This document shows positions 59,485 to 64,000 of a stretch of DNA of 64,000 nucleotides, in pieces (position 1 is the first letter of the stretch; every line of letters starts with the position of its first letter). Made by a program: the position numbers and the translations under genes. Origin of the DNA: Bugula neritina. Its lineage: Eukaryota > Bryozoa > Gymnolaemata > Cheilostomatida > Bugulidae. The DNA lies in NCBI GenBank assembly GCA_964035545.1, contig OZ037765.1:14316698-14380697 (forward strand), read 5' to 3'. Below the pieces are notes generated by a model. It searched no databases. It saw only the letters and a list, made by a program, of their open reading frames with translations, and was not told the DNA's origin.

Positions 59485-59894
59485 TGTTGTAGTTTTGTGA
59501 ACTACTATCAGTGGGCTTTTATTGTATGCTGAATTACGGGCTTTTAACCTAGCTACGAAGTTTGCGTTGAAAGTAATGTCTATATTTTAGGTCTAATTAT
59601 ACAAAAGTAAAAGATACAAGTAATTACAAAAGAGTACACACCAAAGCAGTTACACCATATACTATTCTATCTAATAGTTATCCTCAGACTAAGGCTGGGT
59701 GCCGGAAGGCGCAACTTATAACTGGAGGGTTTGATCTGATTGGCCGGTAGGGTTTCGGTGATGGTGTCCGTAATGAGTAGTGCAGTGCCGCATCTCCATG
59801 CAGCATTTCACAATGTTGGTCTTGGAACTTTATAATATAATATACTGCGTCTTTTACTACAAGTGTTAATGACATACTTCCCACAGCCATTACA
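59485..59894 (-). repeat. 5' LTR of the Ty3/Gypsy element
   Basis: On the minus strand it starts TGTAATGGCTGTGGG and ends ACAACA. Compared with the 3' LTR it lacks about 25 bp in two places. The duplicated ATAC follows at 59895-59898. Confidence 0.85.
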
Positions 59895-60077
59895 ATACTA
59901 ATAGTAATACTAATAATAGTAATTCTAATAGTAACATTAGAATACAACTAGTGCTAATAGTTATAGCAATGCTATTACTATTACTAATAATAATAGTAAT
60001 AGCCAATGGCAATTGGTGAGTCAAACAGTACAATAGTAATAATCATAATGATAATGAACCTAATAGGAATACAGTTT
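59895..60077. repeat. Cryptically simple sequence
   Basis: AATACTAATAATAGTAAT-type words, continuing the field interrupted by the Ty3 insertion, up to the MITE at 60078. Confidence 0.6.
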
Positions 60078-60595
60078 CATCCCACATAGACGCTTCCCAG
60101 TTAGACGCTATTTTTTATTTTGGTACCATAATAATGTATATAACTGTTGTATTGATTGCTAAATAGCTAATATGCTAACTATGTCTATAGCTATAATAGC
60201 CAATATAAAGTATCTGGAATAATAGCCTACATTTCCAGGATTTGTGTGGGGCAAAAAACAGGAATACATTAATAATAGACATTATTTTTAATGATTACTT
60301 ATTACTAAAATATTTTTTCACATAATAACTACAAGAAGTATAGAATATGCAAAATTAATAAGTTAATGCAGATCAAAGAAATTTATTTATGTGCTAAATA
60401 GCAAACAATTGATCCAAGTTTATTTAAACATACATATATTTCAATAATATTCAAATAAATTGCACATAAAATATATATTGTACCAAAAGAAATAAATAGC
60501 GTCTAACTGGGAAGCGTCTAACTGGGAAGCCTCCAAGTGGGAAATTTAACCTAGCGTCTATCTCAGTATCTGGGAAGCGTCTATGTGGGATGACA
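60078..60595. mobile_element. Complete MITE (family M) with subterminal 15-bp repeats
   Basis: The left end CATCCCACATAGACGCTTCC and following CAGTTAGACGCTATTT are the inverted partner of the right end, which reads AAATAGCGTCTAACTGGG... and ends TCTATGTGGGATGACACC. The right end repeats a ~15-bp unit, GCGTCTAACTGGGAA, two to three times perfectly and in worn forms up to the tip. The interior is AT-rich and non-coding. The right half matches the half-copy at 3734-3990. Both copies sit in cryptically simple DNA. Confidence 0.8.
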
Positions 60596-61400
60596 CCAGT
60601 AATACCAATAGTAATAGTAATACTAATACTTATAGAGTAGTACTAGTAATACTACTACTACCAATACCATTACCCTACGCTACTGCTACTACTACCAGAA
60701 TTGATAATTACCATCTAAAGAATATTATTAACATTGATACTCATAGTCAAAGTCATACTTTCCAAAAAAAATTCAGAGCCTAGAAGCATATAACGGAAAA
60801 CAGATTGGTGTTTAATATTACCGCAGTTTAATAACTTGTCATGATGATGATAGAACGGAAAACAATTTTCAAAATTTTTTTTATTTGTTTTAAAGCATTA
60901 AAATTTAATTAAAATACTGCCTGTCTTTTTACTCTGACATTCTATGTAAGTTCAAATTTTGTTGATTCAACTTGAACCTAAAGAGGCTTATTAACCTACA
61001 CCGTACAGCTTTCGGACGGAAAAGGTTACGCCTACTCAATATCATAGTGATAATTTTGTTTGGTGGATTAGTCATAGTGATCTTACCCACTGAACTTGTA
61101 CTTCTTCCATAGACTTTTATTTCAGTGCTCTTACCACTATAAGAAGATTTACGGCGATTTTGGCTACTAGGACTACCTTACTGTTACAGTAGCCTTGTGA
61201 TTTACGTGCACCCCATACGCAAATATTGAAGTAATTTATCACCACTTCCAGTCTCAGTTTGAGTTTCACTTTAACTTTGAGTTTGACTTTCAAAGTCACT
61301 TTCACTTTGCATTATAATGATGATTCTATCAATAACAATATTCATAGTGATAATTATAATGATAAACTTTGAGATTAAGAGTAAGTTACCAAGACTAATT
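60596..61400. repeat. Cryptically simple sequence with ordinary DNA between
   Basis: AATAGTAATACTAATAC words at 60600-60720, ordinary AT-rich DNA to about 61020, then TCATAGTGATAATT and TTTGAGTTTCACTTTAACTT (period about 6) blocks to 61400. Confidence 0.5.
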
Positions 61401-62587
61401 ATATGATTTTAGAAATAGATACAATGTCAATGTGAATTTACTGATGACTCTAGTCCATGCTCATGCTAATACTCTTTGATTTTTATCCTCTCTAGAAGAG
61501 AAAGTGTTTATCCGATATCATAACCACAAAGTAAAAGTTTTTGATGCAAGTGTGAGATAAGATTCTGTGGGAGTACAGCAGCCGCAGAGAGTTTGGCACT
61601 ATTGCTAGCAGATACGTTCAGCCTCATGGTCCATGCCCATGCCCAGTACTAACTGTAAACAGCTTATATTTTAATTTAATGTTGTTTAGTCAAATAATTT
61701 AATTACTTATTGCAATTTTGAGTGTAGCCAAATTAAATTTGTGTGTTTTGAAGTAACATTCCCAATCTTTTATTGCTTTTAGTTTTGCAGTATTATTATT
61801 ATATTAATAATAATGAAAGCTTTTATCACTGCATAATAAATTGTATATATTGAATTCATCCAATACCCATAACTAATTTTGCTAAGACTAAACTATTGAT
61901 TCATAATATATGTAATAATTAAATGCAGTTTAAATTTGAACTTAAATTACTACTGGCGATTTTAAGTAAAAATGGCACAATGGTGTTAAATTTGCCCAAA
62001 CCCAGACTCCCTACCCCAAATCCCCACCTCTATCTCTAACTCCCATCTTTAAACCCACAACCTTAAATCCAAACCGTGAAGCTCAAACCCCCATCCCAAA
62101 CCCCAATATTGAAAATGTGCCATTTCTAGCTACTTTTCTATTTGTGCCATTATTACTTGTGCCATTTTTGCCGGACACCACTATTAACACATTAGACGAT
62201 TAATGAAATTTGTAAGCTTGTTAGTTGACATTTTTTCAACTTGCAAAGGATTTAGCAACTACTGCAGTTTGTCGTGGTCCTTATAAACCAATACCTATCT
62301 TCCACTGTTGTTCATTCTTGAAAACATTCTGTAAACCTCGTAATCACTACAATTATGAGACAAAAACTGACCCACTAATAATTAATGTTTAAGCAATAGA
62401 ATTATTATATTTATATTTTGCATATTTACTGTAAGATGGTGGTCACAGATTTGCAATTATATTTCTTTCAGTGACTAGATTGGTCTTAGTGTTTAAACAG
62501 CTTTCATTGCTATGTAATAATATGTACGTTATGCAAAAAAACATTTTTAGGTGATGCTTGAAAATAATGGGAACTAGAGACTACATT
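61401..62587. other. Intergenic, with a C-rich tract at 61996-62106
   Basis: No gene seen. The tract 61996-62106 is almost G-free on the plus strand, with many CCC runs separated by AAA, TA or TCT, so its complement has G-quadruplex potential. It is bracketed by AAAATGGCACAA (about 61970) and the inverted TTGTGCCATTTTTG (about 62158). Confidence 0.5.
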
Positions 62588-62606
62588 ATGTCACAATCTA
62601 TTGGAG
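62588..62606 (+). CDS. Possible first coding exon of the BORCS8-like gene
   Basis: ATGTCACAATCTATTGGAG ends in phase 1 before GTGTAA and would join in frame to the exon at 63177, giving MSQSIGG as the start. The donor is weak and other 5' exons are possible. Confidence 0.3.
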
Positions 62607-63176
62607 GTGTAACCATAGCTGCCAGATCTCTTAAAAAAGGTGATAATATACCAGAATTGTTCAATAAATTTTTCAGAGCTATGTAGGATTGAACTGAGTG
62701 TGTTGTAAAATCTTTTTTCACCAGTTTGATTGTCAGTAATTTAGTTTACCAAACAAATTACAGCAATCTCTTAAATAAGTTGTCAAAATAAAATTTCTTT
62801 ATCCAACAATTTTTCACTTGCAAGTTTCACCTGCTAGCTGTATTTTTATAAAAGAGCACATGTTTATATATTCCTTTTTGTCTTTCAAGTGGACCTTATG
62901 TAACTTGTAAAAGTTATTAAAAGCTGTACTGTTGTAGTAAAACCCCAATTTTATTACTCTGACACTGCTTCTTTTTTTATTCAATAAGTTTAATGAGAAC
63001 ATAGATAATATGGGGTGTCCCCCTATTTTTCAAGATGCTGGGTAAAGATAAAAAAAATTCTAATGCTTCTTGGTGTAGTCTAAAATATGAGTAGTTGGTG
63101 AAATAATTATATATAGAAGTGAAATAAAATAATTGTTGTATCATTTATTATTGAATACTCTGCTGGTTATTTGCAG

Positions 63177-63295
63177 GAGATGGTGAGTTGATTCAGGGTG
63201 AACAAGGCAAGCTGGTGAAGTCTAGTTTGGATAATCTAGAAAATTTTATAACAGTGTCTGCCAATGAGCCTTCCCTTGCCCTGTACAGAATACAG
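63177..63295 (+). CDS. BORCS8: BORCS8-like (MEF2BNB) exon; gene continues beyond the window
   Basis: After the acceptor TTATTTGCAG the frame reads GDGELIQGEQGKLVKSSLDN and then LENFITVSANEPSLALYRIQ, up to the donor GTGTGT at 63296. The core ANEPSLALYRIQ matches the conserved N-terminal segment of BORCS8 (ANEPSVALYRLQ in human, from memory), where it is also followed by the next helix. BORCS8 is a subunit of the BORC complex, which recruits Arl8 to lysosomes and drives their movement along microtubules. The 2-nt start phase implies an upstream coding exon. No following exon was found before the end of the window. The short match limits certainty. Confidence 0.7.
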
Positions 63296-64000
63296 GTGTG
63301 TTGACAGCTTACATGCTGTCTGTAAAAAACTGTTTTTAGACCAAGGCTTCAATATAGCTGTTCTTGCTTTGTATAAATGATACTTCACGTTTAAAAAAAG
63401 AGCCACCTCTGTGTTGTACAAAATTAATAATAATGCAAAGATGTTGCCACAGAGCTAACATTTCTTTTGTGTAAAGACAGTATTTTGGTGTCTGTGTTGG
63501 CCTATAAATGGTCATATTTTCAGCATAATTCCTTTGTTTTTATATTGACCTCATTTTCGACTACTTGTTAGACTATTTGAGGCTTACTATGTGAGAAAGT
63601 TAATCAAGCATCAGTGTATGTTTGAATCTTCAACTGATGTGCTATTGTTATATTCTGAAAATTTCAAGATTGGTGGTTGAATTAAGTTGCTGCTCAACCA
63701 CAATGTTGATGTAGTTGTCTTCAGTAACAGTGTTCTGGTTTTCTATGATTATGATTATGAAATTTACTTTTTTAATGCATTTTTATGTTGGTTGTGTTCT
63801 ATTGATGTAAGCAGGTTCTAAGTAACTGGAAACTTTCAATGGTAATTATCAACTAGAGTAAGAGTTTTTTAAACTATGCTTTAAGATTTGTACATAACAT
63901 TTAGTAATAGCAGAAAGAGCTTCAACATGTTGTGCTGTATGCTTTCATTTAAAGAGAATTCGTGTGTATTTGTGCATCAATTTTTAAATACAGCCTTATT
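63296..64000. other. Probable intron of the BORCS8-like gene
   Basis: AT-rich; begins with the donor GTGTGT. I found no further coding exon up to the end of the window. Confidence 0.5.

Larger units (their letters stand above)
51996..59894 (-). mobile_element. Full-length, inactive Ty3/Gypsy LTR retrotransposon with an extra 3' frame
   Basis: On the minus strand the order is LTR (59894-59485), tRNA-Leu primer site, gag, protease, RT, RNase H, integrase with a GPY/F-like end, an extra 3' frame, polypurine tract and LTR (52472-51996). The flanking ATAC occurs at 51992-51995 and 59895-59898, a 4-bp target duplication. The LTRs (477 and 410 bp) differ by substitutions and by gaps of about 25 bp, so the insertion is old. 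Stops and frameshifts interrupt every domain. The RT YxDD is YLGD, and the second and third integrase catalytic residues read Asn and Lys. The palindromic element at 42595-45906 belongs to a related family. Confidence 0.92.

Noticed and set aside
61996-62106. Interstitial telomere array
   Set aside because: Only scattered CCCTA-like words and no run of the hexamer; reported as a C-rich tract instead.
1-64000. CRISPR arrays, bacterial operons or phage genes
   Set aside because: No regularly spaced direct repeats; the genes are spliced and animal-like.

Overview
The window is animal nuclear DNA. It is AT-rich, its genes are split by many GT-AG introns, and the encoded proteins are metazoan (a Snail-family zinc-finger repressor, a CLC chloride transporter, HSD17B10, a type II peptidyl-tRNA hydrolase and a BORCS8-like exon). 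The repeats (RTE-like and other non-LTR elements, Ty3/Gypsy, MITEs) suit an invertebrate bilaterian. The sequence alone does not fix the phylum. All exon boundaries below were read by eye from reading frame, splice-site dinucleotides and phase agreement between neighbouring exons.

Layout. 1-11.5 kb: first coding exon of an unrecognised minus-strand gene (465-677), a long-TIR transposon (1031-2746), a decayed LINE tail, fields of cryptically simple sequence, half of a MITE and a few unrecognised exon-like stretches. 11.5-13.6 kb: complete five-exon peptidyl-tRNA hydrolase gene (+). 13.6-20 kb: no gene seen. 20.1-21.2 kb: complete two-exon Snail-family gene (+), which lacks the usual N-terminal SNAG motif but has an eh1-like motif. 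21.2-25.8 kb: no supported gene. 25.8-40.5 kb: complete 17-exon CLC gene (-), with a decayed RTE-like LINE in antisense in its intron 13 and a small MITE in its second intron. 40.7-42.2 kb: a TG microsatellite and simple sequence. 42.6-45.9 kb: a palindromic LTR retroelement. 47.1-50.1 kb: complete six-exon HSD17B10 gene (-). 50.6-51.5 kb: 5'-truncated LINE. 52.0-59.9 kb: a full-length but inactive Ty3/Gypsy element (-) with a PBS matching tRNA-Leu, a polypurine tract, LTRs, a 4-bp target duplication and an extra 3' reading frame. 59.9-62.2 kb: simple sequence, an intact MITE and a C-rich tract. 62.6-64 kb: start of a BORCS8-like gene (+) that runs out of the window.

The host genes do unrelated housekeeping or developmental jobs and show no operon-like arrangement. 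The most unusual items are: (i) the 3.3-kb palindromic retroelement, in which two 5' LTR-gag halves of one family converge tail to tail inside one ATAT duplication, so it appears to have inserted as one unit; (ii) the Snail protein with a Groucho-type eh1-like motif in place of SNAG; (iii) the zinc-finger-like, basic and coiled-coil accessory frame at the 3' end of the Ty3 element; and (iv) dispersed fields of period-3 or period-6 cryptic simple sequence that surround several transposons.
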